From Phytophthora colocasiae (lineage: Eukaryota > Oomycota > Peronosporomycetes > Peronosporales > Peronosporaceae), in NCBI GenBank assembly GCA_018806915.1, contig JAGKQI010000049.1, positions 744,001 through 808,000 on the forward strand: a DNA stretch of 64,000 nucleotides, in the 5' to 3' direction. Made by a program: the position numbers and the translations under genes. Positions 40,832-53,706 of the stretch are shown piece by piece (position 1 is the stretch's first letter; every line of letters begins with the position of its first letter). The notes beneath the pieces were generated by a model, which searched no databases, was not told the DNA's origin, and was given only the letters and a program-made list of their open reading frames with translations.

Positions 40832-42404
40832 TAGAGTTTGCTTATTCAGATGAAGAAGATGCTGTCATAGCTGTATCATGCAGAGCTGCCTATAAGGATG
40901 TTGCAAAATTCCAAACACTACGTCAGGCCAAAGCCGGAGTAGACACAATTGATGGTCACACCTACAAGGTGGCGAATAACTACGGAAAGAAGGGCCGAGG
41001 CCAACGTATCTATAAGTGTGTCTCGCATGTAGAGTGTTCAAAACGCTTGCGGCTTTCCCAAACGGAAGACAGCTAATGAGCACGGCACGCAACCCACGAA
41101 TGCTAAGAAGCGAGGCATTCACGGGGCTTTTCTACAGGAGTCTGAGGATCTGGTTCTTGGATGTGGCCCAAAAAAGTGTTTAAAGACTCTGAAGGATCGC
41201 TATAAAAGCCGGCCAGATCTGTACAAGCTTCTTCCGGATGAAACACAGCTCAAAACCCACAAAACCTGGTTGAAGAAGACTCTAGCTGGTAAGATTGTTT
41301 TAATGCCAGGTATTTTGAAGCATCAGCGCGATCAGATCGTTCGACTGCAACTACGACACTTTTGTGAAGGTGCGACACTATGTGTATACTGCGTAATATT
41401 CAAATTGACCATAGATGTGTCTATTTGGTGCAGGTCCGCTTTTGAGTGATGAAGTGGTGCATGCCCAGTTCCTCTTTCGAAACAGAAAGAACTATTACTC
41501 AGTGAAAGTTCCCCGTACCAAAGTGCCGAAGGCAATTCTCTTCAAAGCACCTAAGTTTACCGTATCTGCAAGCAATATCCATGGAACAGCTATCAATCGT
41601 CAACGCGCACAACGGTATTGCAACGCACAATCATAGTTAGGTGGTGTTCGATCTCACACTTGTATGCTGAGCTTACCTTTAGGTATCTGAACTCCCTCAA
41701 CGGAAAACTTCCCGAGGACATCACGGTCTTTAAAGCCGAGCTTTACTGCTTATTACTGCACCAAGTCCGCGTTCTTCACCTGGACAAACTAAATGGATTA
41801 GCCCCAACGCCTAAGTTTTCAGCTGAAAAGGTTTGTGGTGTTCCGTCAACAATTCTTTTCTTCTAATGAATCTGCTTAAATTGATCGTGTTTGCTGCGTA
41901 TAGATCGAAAGCATCAGGAGTAAATATGCTTGTGATTGCAAAACGTTTGCACACAATGGCTAGCAATGCTCGCACGTGATAGCAGCTATGGTTCTACAAG
42001 GCGATATCAGCATCGAAGGAATGCTTATGGCATTACCTGTCCGAAAACGCTGTGGTGGACAGCGCAAAGCAAAAGGCTCTCTGCACTCAGGTGGAGGCAA
42101 TTCGCATCAATTCTCGGTAGATGTGCTTGTGAAAGATTTCCTGAACCAGCCAGCGATGCCACTTCACTGGAACGTGATGAAGGAATTTCCAGTCAACGCA
42201 ATAGACCCTGACGGGCCAAGCCATTTTTTGCTGGGGAATATATTCTCTTGGACGGAAGAAAAAGGCATTTACCTTTGGCTGCTTAAGTTTTTGAACAAGC
42301 GAGAAGTTCGCGTTGAGTGCGAAGCTCTTGCTGAGCTCGTTCATGCAGCTTACATTCACGGCGTAAATGTAACTGGGCCCATTCCGTTCGAGACTACCGT
42401 CTAG
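40832..42404 (+). pseudogene. Mutator-like (MULE) transposase remnant with SWIM zinc finger
   Basis: N-terminal part 40832-41400 with a FLYWCH-like stretch (GQRIYKCVSHVECSKRLR) and a region LPDETQLKTHKTWLKK typical of MULE N-termini, shifted by one frame near 41060. Middle fragments at 41415-41640 and 41618-41830. After an apparent intron (about 41832-41905) comes a SWIM-type finger (CDCKTFAHNG-stop-QCSHVIAAM) and a PVRKR tail to a stop at 42404. The catalytic core seems deleted between 41400 and 41680. The in-frame TAG replaces a Trp-like position. The left edge abuts the truncated C1 element. Confidence 0.5.
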
Positions 42405-42644
42405 ATCTAGAATATACACGCATTGCATAGTGTTTGACTTGGTTGTTGGACATCACTCAGAGAGCATCCATTTCGCCGGTGTTCCTCACTTATCATCCTT
42501 TTCTAGCTGTTCCTCAGAAAGCAGACATAAAAAAGCCCGTCCCCGCCTTCGGAGGTTGAAAACAAACAAAAATCACCAGAACAAATCGAGTCACCGAACT
42601 AGTACAGAGAAACCAAGGATGAGACCTACAAAAGGTATCGATAT
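42405..42644. other. Short intergenic stretch
   Basis: Nothing supported here. Confidence 0.3.
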
Positions 42645-43139
42645 TCAAGCTGGACGTACCACGTCGTCCTGCAGCTGGAGACTTCCGTTTCTTGCCACCT
42701 TTAGCAGCTTTAGCTTTCGTCTTCTTGCCTTTTCGTGCCGCAGAAGCCGGTAACTCTCCCGATTCAATTTGAGCAGCAGTCCGCTTCCGCTTCCGTGATG
42801 CTGCTGTTCTGGTAGCGAGGCAGTCAGAATACGACTTGCCGGACCTGCGTTGAAGGTATCATCAGTTGGATACCGCAAGCTCAAGCAAACGCTCAACGTA
42901 CCTCTGGCCTGCAAACATTTGGTTGAAATTGATACGGCATCCGTAATCGCGTTGTAAGTCTTCCGAGAACGAGTGAGCTCCGAACGACGGTTGAGAGAAA
43001 GCGTTGGGAACTCGACGGACAGAGCACAGGAGGTGTTCTTGAAGACGAGAGAGGGGTTGGTTGGACGAACGGGTGATTGAAGAGACGGCAATTGGGCTGT
43101 GGGCGGTGTTAGGCGGGTGAGTGACTGACGACGGGCCAT
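42645..43139 (-). pseudogene. Unrecognised spliced gene or fragment with basic C-terminus
   Basis: On the minus strand a plausible exon ends at about 42900. A 57-bp GTACGT...ACGCAG intron leads into an exon coding a Lys/Arg/Ala-rich tail (ASRKRKRTAAQIESGEL, then KAKAAKGGKKRKSP). The upstream exon in the matching frame reads NAFSQPSFGAHSF and INFNQMFAGQ. An ATG at 43139 exists in another frame. Codon-like patterning suggests a real gene once; the family is unknown and the start unclear. Confidence 0.3.
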
Positions 43140-43419
43140 CGGGAACGGGTCATTAGTCGGTATCCTCGACGTTTAAGACGGGATCCAAGGGCAGTTGTTA
43201 GTCCCGACAATTAGTTGAACGGACGACGAGAGCGAGAGCAGGACAGAGAACGAGTCGCGTTCTTTAGAGTGCATTGATTGAGGTTGAATACAAATAGGGA
43301 CGGAGACGTTCCGGCGCAGGTGAGATGGGCCCGATGAGTGTTGTTGACATTGAAGTTGTACACGATAAGAGAAGAACCCGGCGAGACCACACAGCGCAGT
43401 GCTGGACGCCACTTAATCT

Positions 43420-43902
43420 GCACGAAGTGAAGCAGGTTGAGAACTCGGGGATAGACGTTACACTGCCTTTGACTAATTTACTCTTCTTTGGAGCTACACC
43501 CACGCCATACCTGTTGTTAATTCCTTTACGAACAGATCGAATCATCTCATGGTGATCTGGGTTATCAGGCTTACTGAGGAGGTACTTTTCACCTTGATTG
43601 ATGGCGTCAGATATTAAACCCTTGCGCTTGACATAACCCAATGCAGCTTTAGCGGATTTCTTAACACCAGCAACTGAGATACGTCCTCCAGCAGTAGCTC
43701 CGGTACCCTTGTCGAGCTCAACACCGCTATCGCTGTCATATACACCAACTCCAGTTAGAGACTTGAGCGCTGCGCGAGCTGGTAGAGCAGCTTCAGGTGC
43801 ACCAACTGCGGTTGCTAATGCTGGAACAGCGAAATCGGCTGCCTTACTGAGTAGCCCGCTGTCTTTGGCGAACTTAAATGCTGATTTGATACCATACTTT
43901 GG
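43420..43902 (-). pseudogene. Ala/Lys/Gly-rich protein fragment, possibly a minor capsid/core-like protein of a Polinton-type element
   Basis: One frame open from 43902 (cut by the inverted repeat) through motifs FKFAKDSGLLSKAADFAV, RISVAGVKKSAKAAL and NRYGVGVAPKKSK. Composition and repeats resemble small basic core or minor capsid proteins of adenovirus/Polinton-like elements, but this is a resemblance of style only. A decayed protein-primed type polymerase at 19280-21700 is the only other such trace in the window. Both ends are undefined. Confidence 0.3.
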
Positions 43903-46073
43903 CGGGGCGCTATCTCGTACCTAACCGAGACACGATCTCGCACTTACCAGGGACGCGATCTCGTACTTAATCAGGAGACGATCTCGTACTTAGCCGGGAG
44001 GTGATCACCGTGTGATCCCGCTTGGTCGTCGTCTGGAGAATCAGGATCAGGCCACTAGAAGGGTCCAAGTTGTCGGGCTGGTCCTTGATCTGAGCTTAAC
44101 CGGGGGCCGATCTCGTACTTAATCGGGAGGTGACGCCACGTGATCCCGCTTGGTCATCGTCCAGGGAGTCGGGATCAGGCAAATAGAAGGGTCTAATTTG
44201 TCGGGCTGGGCCGTGAACCAATATCGTATCCACCTAGGGTCACGTCACAGCTGATCACGTGGAAACAGCCTTGTTCCTTCCATCCCTCCACGTGACACGA
44301 CTCGATCACTATCGACCACCACTTCACTGCCACAGAGTAAACTTGATTAGCTGTGATATCCGCTCGTGAACCCGTGCCACAGTTAGCGAGCATCGATCCT
44401 TGCTCTTGGCGGCGTAATGTAAGATCACCGGTCTCCGTTCACCATTCTCAGTCAAACTTCGTCGGTCTTCACCCCACCACCTATCGCTTAAACATGACTG
44501 CCTCCGTGGATCACACTTAGACCCAAGATCGTTAGTAATCCTAGTTGGTCTCCCCCTCATGAGTGCAGAATCGACTGAATCCTCGGCAATCTCCACTTCT
44601 GGGGCATCACGTGTACCTCTCCATCGTAGATCACAGTCTTACGACCTCAAGAATATCTGTCAACGCTGATCGTCAGCCGATCACACTTTGACTTGGACTG
44701 AGTATACAGTATACACACTCGAAGTGCGATCGAGATATATCCACCCATATCTGCAATGATCATGGGTCTAAAACATCGGATCAAGCGTGAGGTCACAAAT
44801 CTAGCGTCGTTCAAAGCGATCGGAAGCAGCCATCGGTCCACCATACTAATCTCCATGCACTTCTCGAGTAAGTTCGAAAATACGAGATGTGCTTTACCAC
44901 ATTAACAGCATGTCAACCGCCCCTCCTGGTCATAATTCGTCAGTGCGGAACTTTCTCCAAACTGAGCATCATGGCCAGGTCAGTACGTCAGAGGTCCCGT
45001 GAACATAGTGTAGCTGCGACGCTCTCAAAACTTCCGGGGTTCCAAAGTCTATGGCTTCCTGTCGCTAAGTCTGATTCCATTGTGGTAAAGCACATTTCTT
45101 ATTTTCGTACTTACTCGAGAAGTGCATGGAGATTAGTATGGTGGACCGATGGCTGCTTCCTATCGCTTTGGATGCCGCTAGTTTAGTGAGCTTGATCCGG
45201 TGTTTTAGACCCATGATCATTGCAGATATGGGTGGATATATCCCGATCACGCTTCGAGTATGTATACTGTATACTCAGTCCAAGTCAAAGTGTGATCGGC
45301 TGACGATCAGCGTTGACAGATATTCTTGAGGTCGTAAGACTGTGATCTACGATGGAGAGGTACACGTGATGCCCCAGAAGTGGAGATTGCCGAGGATTCA
45401 GTCGATTCTGCACTCATGAGGGGGAGACCAACTAGGATTACTAACGATCTTGGGTCTAAGTGTGATCCACGGAGGCAGTCATGTTTAAGCGATAGGTGGT
45501 GGGGTGAAGACCGACGAAGTTTGACTGAGAATGGTGAACGGAGACCGGTGATCTTACATTACGCCGCCAAGAGCAAGGATCGATGCTCGCTAACTGTGGC
45601 ACGGGTTCACGAGCGGATATCACAGCTAATCAAGTTTACTCTGTGGCAGTGAAGTGGTGGTCGATAGTGATCGAGTCGTGTCACGTGGAGGGATGGAAGG
45701 AACAAGGCTGTTTCCACGTGATCAGCTGTGACGTGACCCTAGGTGGATACGATATTGGTTCACGGCCCAGCCCGACAAATTAGACCCTTCTATTTGCCTG
45801 ATCCCGACTCCCTGGACGATGACCAAGCGGGATCACGTGGCGTCACCTCCCGATTAAGTACGAGATCGGCCCCCGGTTAAGCTCAGATCAAGGACCAGCC
45901 CGACAACTTGGACCCTTCTAGTGGCCTGATCCTGATTCTCCAGACGACGACCAAGCGGGATCACACGGTGATCACCTCCCGGCTAAGTACGAGATCGTCT
46001 CCTGATTAAGTACGAGATCGCGTCCCTGGTAAGTGCGAGATCGTGTCTCGGTTAGGTACGAGATAGCGCCCCG
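43903..46073. repeat. Large inverted repeat with ~1-kb arms and 180-bp spacer
   Basis: Left arm 43903-44901 and right arm 45082-46073 are nearly perfect reverse complements. Example pairs: the stretch at 44647-44856 mirrors 45126-45329, and 44193-44393 mirrors 45583-45783. Outer parts hold the GATC-rich tandem repeats of family C. The right arm leads into the C-type LTR at 46148; the left arm stops abruptly at 43903. Confidence 0.88.
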
Positions 46074-46147
46074 GTTAAGTACGAAATCGGCTCCCGATCA
46101 GGGTTAGCGGAACAAGGTTAGAGATCAGCCATGTAGCCAGTGTCAGG

Positions 46148-46815
46148 TGATCGTAGGATAGTAAATCAGGATGGGACTAGTAGGCATAGGGATAACCATA
46201 AACAGAATCGAATTTGCCCTGAACCACTCAAGTGCCTTCGCCACGCCTGGAACCGGGAACTACATTGGCCCTACAAGCGTCGGGAAGGTAAGGATACGTG
46301 ATCTAGTATAGCGGTTAGGACTGGATAATATATTGGCCAGCTTTGTCCTATCTAGCGAACTATCCTTTAAGTGCATACATCGGATCGGAAGGAATTGGTT
46401 GTTTAGCCTGACGATCCCGTCGAATCTCACCCCCTCAAGACCCCCGCTATCGGAAGCGGAAAACAACGGAAAGGAAGGGACCGGATCCCGAACATTGGAC
46501 TATTGGAAGACCTGGATCGAGAACCAGGCGCCCGGATCAAGGCTCGAGAACTCGCCTACGACCGGGATCGAGGTGGAGTGAAGAACTTCCACGCTACCTC
46601 AAACCCCTGCGTCACGCAAGACTTTCTTCCGACCTACAAGACACCTTCAGAAGTCACCTGGAAGAGCGTTACCCGCCTACCGACGGGTACACAAGGTGAA
46701 ACTACACACAGCTAGATCACGGATCATCGGGGGACCCCCTCCGTTAGTCGGTGTCTGGGCGCAAGTGGTGATCGAGACCTGCCTCAACGAGATTTTGGCA
46801 GACCCGCTCCACCAC
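46148..46815 (+). repeat. C-family LTR (copy C2)
   Basis: About 668 bp, colinear with 56148-56825, with a short deletion near 46570 and loss of the final CA-type end. Preceded by the same CCAGTGTCAGG-type flank as the other 3' LTRs, so it is a 3' LTR of a mostly lost element. Confidence 0.85.
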
Positions 46816-48610
46816 GTTAATTACGATTTTCGAGTGGATTGTGGCCGTTACGCTGTGATGTGATTGGATGTATGGTGGATACTGAGAGAAAGGGGGGCGA
46901 GGGACGAGGTTATGTCCCGTGTGACAATATGATGGATTTGTTGAAGATAATTATATATATACAACCTTCACCTGTACTGCAAAGGGGCCCAAGAGATCAG
47001 AAGTGTTCCTCGGAAAGTGCACAAACTCCGAGAGACGTAAAACACTCAGTCTGATCGCCGGACTTTCCCCGACGATGAGTGCCTAAAGGTTGGCAGAAAG
47101 TCTCTCGGACGAACGTATCTCTGAGAGACCTCATCCCGTTGCCGTCATGTGTGACGATGATGGTTCAAGGAATACAGTTATACCCACAAGATACCAAGTA
47201 TCGCGCACCGGACGTAGCGCGCCCGCGCATACCCCAATTGGACTTCGTGCGTTGTAGCATACGTGCTCCGCACCCTGAAAACACTCATGGATTTCTGGTA
47301 TTACGCATGGAAACTCTGATATCACACCATGAAGTCTGACGAACATGAGTCCGACGTACATGAGTCTGACGAACATGATTCTGGTAACACAAGTCTGATG
47401 TGTCCGGCTTATACAAGCAATATTCCAGACATTACCAGTTTCCGATGATCAGACCCAAGTGTCACGACTTTGGTATTACGACTCTGATGTACATGATTCC
47501 GGAGTACATGGTTCCGATGAACATGTCTCCGATGCACATGATTCCAGACCCTGACGAACAGGATACCAAGACTCTGACACTGAAGTCCACTCCTTACTGA
47601 AACCAAGTGTACCCAACACGACCTCACGCAATCAAGTGACACACAACCCACTCATCCCTGTAATGACATCATTAAGTGTCGATTCGACAAGATTTGCAGC
47701 ATCGACTACCATAGTGAACCCAAGTGAAGATCCTGAGTTATACTGAGACCAAGTGTACATGAGAATATGGAAGATAGGAGACAGAGATACGAGATAGATA
47801 ACCAGAGTTCAATTTACCTTGTCACAAACAAGTCTATCTGCCTGCTGCTTCTTGTAAGTATTAGGCCACAACAAAGCTTTGAGTTGTGTGATCTCTCACC
47901 TATCAAGCCCCTTTAGGTGGAGATCAGCGTAACGAAGAGACCTGAGAGGACCCACCTATTCCATGTACTAGTTGGGTCGATTGTCTTGTCTCTAGCGGTA
48001 GCCCATTTCATATTGTACGTTTGGACAGGTTCTGAGAGCTAGACAGTCGCTCCCAGGACGCTCGGTAGACTGTTATATATAACCGATAGTATTGGTTTAT
48101 TTCCCTCTATACATTAGAGGGTGGTGCGCGAAAGTTACGGGAATACCAGACAGACCAGGTGTCTGGTGAACATTTCCCTAGTTGACCTGGAGAACTATCC
48201 CACTGCTCAAGGGCCAGGAAAGAATAAGAGCAGCTACATATTTGTATATCAGAACTCTATATTGCGGTTATCTCGGAAGTCTAGTGGCAGGACTTCCCAT
48301 TGTATTAATTTCTCTTCTAATTTCAGAAACCTCCGGCGTACACCAAGCGTTCACCGGAAAAACGTTCGACTCCCAAGCGCTCCTGTGAGGACCAGCAGGA
48401 CATCCGACGGTCTACGCAAGGAACCCTCACTCTCACATACACTCTCACGACCCCGGCGAGGGTCTCATTACCAAGACAACGAACCTACGAGGACAGCACA
48501 AGGTAACACACGCCCACCTTGCTGTGCGACTCTGGTATTACATCAGTAGTCGCACTTCCAGGTTCACGGTACGCCCCTGCACCGCGATAAAAGTTGCACC
48601 GACTCGCGAC
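46816..48610. other. Non-coding region before element D
   Basis: No supported gene in 1.8 kb. It contains an AT-rich ATATATATAC tract near 46955, a minisatellite (47335-47555), a TATATATAA-like tract near 48075 and probably the LTR/leader of element D. I could not match it to a second LTR copy, because the 3' end of D is not recognisable. Confidence 0.4.
47335..47555. repeat. Degenerate 15-bp minisatellite
   Basis: Units like GAACATGAGTCTGAC / TGTACATGATTCCGA recur, best at 47337-47380 and 47488-47550, separated by a more decayed stretch. Confidence 0.6.
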
Positions 48611-49851
48611 ATGGGCCAACGATTGGAAGCCGTAGTATCTCGTGGCAAAACAGCGAACGAAGACTCGATACTGGAAGGAATGCGAGAATTGGCTGGAAGC
48701 TTGCGGAGATTGACCACGCAAATGGTTAGTCGGAGTCCGACCATACACGATAAAGCAGCAGAGAACCCTCACACGGAGCAACAGTTAGCGAAAACCGAAG
48801 GATCCAAGGAATACCAGGAAATGGCAGCACCGATACACGAAGCGAGTAAACGCACGGCACCACGAGGTGAACGACAACGAGTACGGGAACCTCGACGAAG
48901 TAAATGTCAACGACGCAATGGAGGCAGTCGTAGCGCACGAAGTCAACGACGAAAGCGTGGAAACGGACACGAGCGAGCAACGGACCGACATGGACGGAGA
49001 GAGACACAGCGGTCACGATCTAGATCACCACCTCGACGAGTAGCACGGGGAGGCACACCATCAGCTGGCAGTAATAGCTCTGACGATAGTGACAGTGACA
49101 GCGATCATGGACGACCGTATGACAAAAACAGCGATGGCTCGAACGAAAGCTCAGGAAGTGAATCCAGCTATGGTGGAAGCAGTAACGACAGCAGCTCCAG
49201 CAACCCCTTTGATGATGATCACCGGCGACACCAGAGACTACGACAACGGGGACGACGACGTGACTTGCAAGAACGATCCAGAGCACGAAGACGGCGCGAT
49301 CAACACGAACGACATGGTCGAAACGAGAGACGAGTGCACAGGCGATCTGAAGAACGAGGCGGACGGCGCAAAAGTTGAAAGTGGCGTTGTTGAGACGATA
49401 TGGGCCCCGAGTTGACAAGTCGGCAGCCGAAGCGAGAGTGAACGCCAGATACAGATTTAAAGATGATCACACCGATCTCGCTGCTGGTTTACGAGAAGCG
49501 GTGGACCGAAACGAAGTTAGCGAGCGCGTGTTCCTTGCTCAATTTTACCGATGTCTTGACCGAACAGTGCGCCAGTTAGTGAAGCAACCACAGAGGTCTG
49601 AAACGTTGGAAGAAGCAGTTAAAGCGATTGAGATCGATGACCCGATGGACTACGCCGTACCGACAATGCTGGGAGCAAGTCAGTTGGCACCTCCAGAATC
49701 TAGTGTGGCGACGATGACTAGTGAAGAGAAACGAATGGTAATACGAACCGAAATGTTATGCATGTCAGCAACGTGGACACTTTGCACGAGATTGCACCAC
49801 CGAAGACGCCAAAAAAACTTAACGATGAGTATCTGCAGAAGCGAACAGTAG
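48611..49851 (+). pseudogene. Gag region of element D
   Basis: Starts MGQRLEAVVSRGK at 48611. It continues through Arg/Ser-rich and acidic blocks that alternate between frames, then a Gag-like helical part (VNARYRFKDDHTDLAAGL, FLAQFYRCLDRTVRQL) at about 49430-49660. At least two frameshifts. No clear CCHC knuckle. Confidence 0.6.
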
Positions 49852-50387
49852 CCCTACAGAAGTCGGAGGGAAACGGAAGCCGGGCGTAGTACGGGGAATA
49901 CGACGACCGAATATGCATGTGACTCCCCGACGGACTGCGAACGAAGACCAATGTAATGTGGATGGAGACCTGGCATCAGAACGAACCGCGACGATAACAG
50001 AACCTCAGACACAAGCGGTGGCTCGATTGAGCGAAGTGATACCCGGAATGAGACGGCACGAAGAAGAACGTGATGATAAACGAGCAGAAATCTACGTGGC
50101 GACGGTGCGACCAGGAATGGCGACGAGGAAGCACACGATAGTCCAAGTGAGTAAAGCACCACTGGAAACGGCGAATGAGGAGACGAAGAGCAACGAAAGA
50201 GCCGTGGTCGTACGAACAACGAATGAACCAAGTCGACGGAACAGTGAGTCAGCAGCGAATGAAACGACGATTACCCCGACAGTAACCATGAGGGATATGA
50301 GATACCGGACAACGCTCAAGCACACGTTGACATCGAACGGGGTGACCTACAACGATCGCAGTAGACGCGGTTGAAGATACTGTAGCC

Positions 50388-51776
50388 GTGAGTGACGATA
50401 CGACCGTACCAAGGACAACAAAAAAGTCGCAGAAGGCCGGGACGCTTGGAATTGGGGAAGGCGCGAAGATCCATGCCACTGACACTGATGAGAAGCAAGT
50501 AGCACGGCGACGACTGAGTGCGCAGCGACGGTTAGCGCGGCGTACAGCACGAAAAGACGCTCGACAGCGACGACAAGCAAAGTTACGAGTTGAACGAGAA
50601 TTGGCAGCACGAGCGAAGGCCGAACAGACTCGCGTTGAACTCGAAGTACGATTAAGTCGGATCAAAGATGCAGTTGATGGTCTGCAAGCGTTGAATAAAC
50701 AACGGGAACGACGTAAAGCGAATCCGGAAGCAAATGACAACGACGAGCGTTCGAAACTAGTGCCCGTGAGGTTGGTGAAGCGTCTACGAGGAAATGCGCA
50801 TCGATCAGCGACGAGTAGTGAAGTCGAGAATGCAACGGTGAGTTCGGAGGACGGCTTACCTACGGCGAAGGTGTTAGTGGGCAATACCTGGCGTGGAATC
50901 AAATTGGACAGTTGTGCGCACTATACAATTGCTGGAACGGATTGGATGAAGTATGGTGATTGCATAGAAGGAGACGCACCGATTGACTATGCTGAAGGGA
51001 TAGGTGGCTTCTTGCTAGACGTGGTTGGCATGTGGAGATTCCAGTTCAAGACTGGGTTTGGTGAGACGGTATCTGTGGACGCATGCATTGTGGATGGCTG
51101 TACAAGTGATTTTCTGTTGGGCGTTGACTTTCTACGACAACATAGCGCTACCATGGACTTTGAACGCAACGAGTTGAGCTATCGAGATGATGAGCGGAAG
51201 GTGATCGTACCGTTTCATACTACGGAGAGCGCTACGAACGAAGTGAACGGTGCTAGAGTTGCGGCAGTAAGAATGGCTAAGCGAACGCAATTGCAAGGCA
51301 GAGCGGTGACTTCGGTGGAAGTAGCGGTAGCAGCACCTGATGGTGAAGTTGGCATATTTGTACCAAGTCGACGAACGGGTGCTGTAATGTTGAGTGCTAC
51401 AGTGACGACCGTGCAGAATGGCAAAGTATGGGTATCAATGGTGAACGCGGCGAACGGAAGAGTGAAACTACCATCGAAGAAAGAGTTGGTCACCTGGATA
51501 CCACTGAATGAAGACATTGAGATACTTGAGATGGATGATGCGTTGCAGCGAGATCTACTGAAGCAATGGCTAAACGAAATGAGCGACGGTAAACCGCTGG
51601 ACAACGAGAAGGACGTGGTGACTGGAGTGCAGGACACAGAGAGCCGAGAGTTGATCCTAAAGCTATTGCGAGCTTATCCCGAACTATTAACGAACAAAGA
51701 TGACTGTCCACCTGCGACAGCACTACCTATTGAGCACCACATTGATACTGGCGACGCAGCACCGATCATGATGTAA
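50388..51776 (+). pseudogene. Protease region of element D pol
   Basis: 462-codon open segment: a Lys/Arg-rich coiled-coil start, then a retropepsin-like domain with LDSCAHYTIAG in the active-site position (Cys where Gly is usual) and SDFLLGVDFL as the second signature. It ends at a stop before RT (IEHHIDTGDAAPIMM). Confidence 0.7.
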
Positions 51777-53264
51777 AGAAGACGTCAAGCTCAAACGGAA
51801 GAAGCCATTATTGAAGAGAACGTGAAGAAGATGTTGGCCGCGGGCGTGATCGAAGAAGGTAATGGAGCATGAGGGTTACCTGTTATCCTAAAGTACGGCT
51901 CTGTGTAGACTACAGAGCACTGAACAAGATAACTCAGAGAGATGTATATCCGCTACCACGAATCGATGAAACTTAGAATCTTTGGGTGGTTCATTGAAAC
52001 CTTAGAATCTTTGGGTGGTTCATTGTTGTTCACTACTCTTGATTTGAAAGCGGGTTATTGGTAAATTCTGATGGCGTTGAATGACAAAGCGAAGACGGCC
52101 ATTACTACGAAACAAGGGTTGTATCAATTTATGAGGATGCCATTCGGACTGATAAACGCACCATCGACATTTCAACGCATGATGAACAGTGTATTACGAG
52201 GATTGACCTGGACTACGTGCTTAGTCTATCTAGACGACATCGTGATCTACACTAGAGGCGGAATAGAACGACACATTTTGGAGTTGGCGTGTGTGCTGGA
52301 ACGATTGTCCAGGGCTGGTCTGACTTTGAAATTGAGGAAGTGTGTATTCGCAACGGAGACAATGGAGTATCTCGGGCATGAACTTAGTAAGGAAGGTGTA
52401 CGACCACTAGATCGACTGGTGAACGCTGTACGGGAATTTCCGAAACCGAAGGACGCTACGGAAGTAAAGCGGTTTGTGCATTCGGCTGGATACTACCGAA
52501 AATTCGTGAAAGGGTTTGGGGCGATGATGGAACCACTGACGAAGCTGTTGAGGAAGAACGTACATTGGGATTGGGGGCCAGCGCAAGACACTGCGTTCGA
52601 TGAGGTGAAACGAGTGCTCACAACGGAACCCGTGTTACGGTACCCTAATTTCCAACTTCCTTTTCGACTAGTTACTGATGCGAGTACGATAGGCTTGGGT
52701 GCGAGTCTAATGCAGAACGATGGTGATGGTTGGAGGCCTGTAGCGTACGCGAGCAAAGTTAACAACGAAGCTGAAACGAAGTATGGGATAACAGAGTTAG
52801 AATGTCTCGCAGTGGTGTGGGCGATAAAATTGTTCCGACCTTACTTGTATGGACGCCGATTCGTGATAGTTACAGATCACGCTGCATTGAATTGGTTGAT
52901 GAGGAGCACAAACTTGACCGGCAAATTACACAGATGGGCGTTGACGCTGCAGGAGTACGACTTTGACGTAGAATACAGACCAGGGAATACCAATGTAGTG
53001 GCTGATGAACTTTCGAGAGCACCGGTGGTATGTATGGAGAAAGCGTCGACTGGCCGGAGGCGAAGGAAACGAAGGAGGAGAGCTCCGATGTTGAATGTTG
53101 TGTCTATTACGGCTACGGCTGGCGAAACTACGTCGGATGACGGTGAGAACCATGGTGATACGCCACGAGGACGCGACTCAGAAAGGAACTTGGGCGATGG
53201 TGATCCGGACAAGAGACGAACATCGATAACGCGAACGAAAAAAACGAGTTGCACGACCCGATGA
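51777..53264 (+). pseudogene. Reverse transcriptase and RNase H of element D
   Basis: The early RT motif ([12 protein letters not shown], about 51900) is followed by stops and a 28/29-bp tandem duplication (51968-52024). From about 52071 the frame is open: MPFGLINAPSTF, YLDDIV, then RNase H with VTDASTIGLGA, ITELECLAV and VTDHAALNWL intact. It ends in a basic tail and a stop at 53264. Confidence 0.8.
51968..52024 (+). repeat. Tandem duplication inside RT of element D
   Basis: GAAACTTAGAATCTTTGGGT-type unit twice, 28 and 29 bp. The second unit leads into the conserved FTTLDLKAGYW. Confidence 0.9.
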
Positions 53265-53706
53265 GAACGATGTCGATAATGTACAGCGAACGACACTTGG
53301 CGATGACGATAACGCGCGAGGCGAGGAGCACGAAGAACTTGGTGGAGTCGATGGTTCGCGTCTGGAGAAGGCGTGCAAAACAACGGAGGAACCAGCGAAT
53401 GCAACGATGTGTGCACCTGTTGGAGAACGGAATGCAAGTGCAGTACGACAACCTAATCCTACGAATCGTGATCAGCGAACGATCAATGAACGATCCAAAG
53501 CAGCAACGAAGGACGCTAGACGACGGGACCGCACTACAACGAATCCATTGACCATTGTCACGAAGCGAAGCGTTGAAGCGAACACTGAGTGACTCGCGCG
53601 AAGTGCAGTTCGCGTACGATGACGACACCGATGACAATGCTGAGGACGAGTCTGAACGACGACCTGGGGTTACAACGAGCAAGCAGAAACCCGCGAACGA
53701 CAACCA

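Noticed and set aside
48070..48085. TATATATAA near element D as a TATA box
   Set aside because: AT-rich tract without supporting transcript or LTR boundary evidence.
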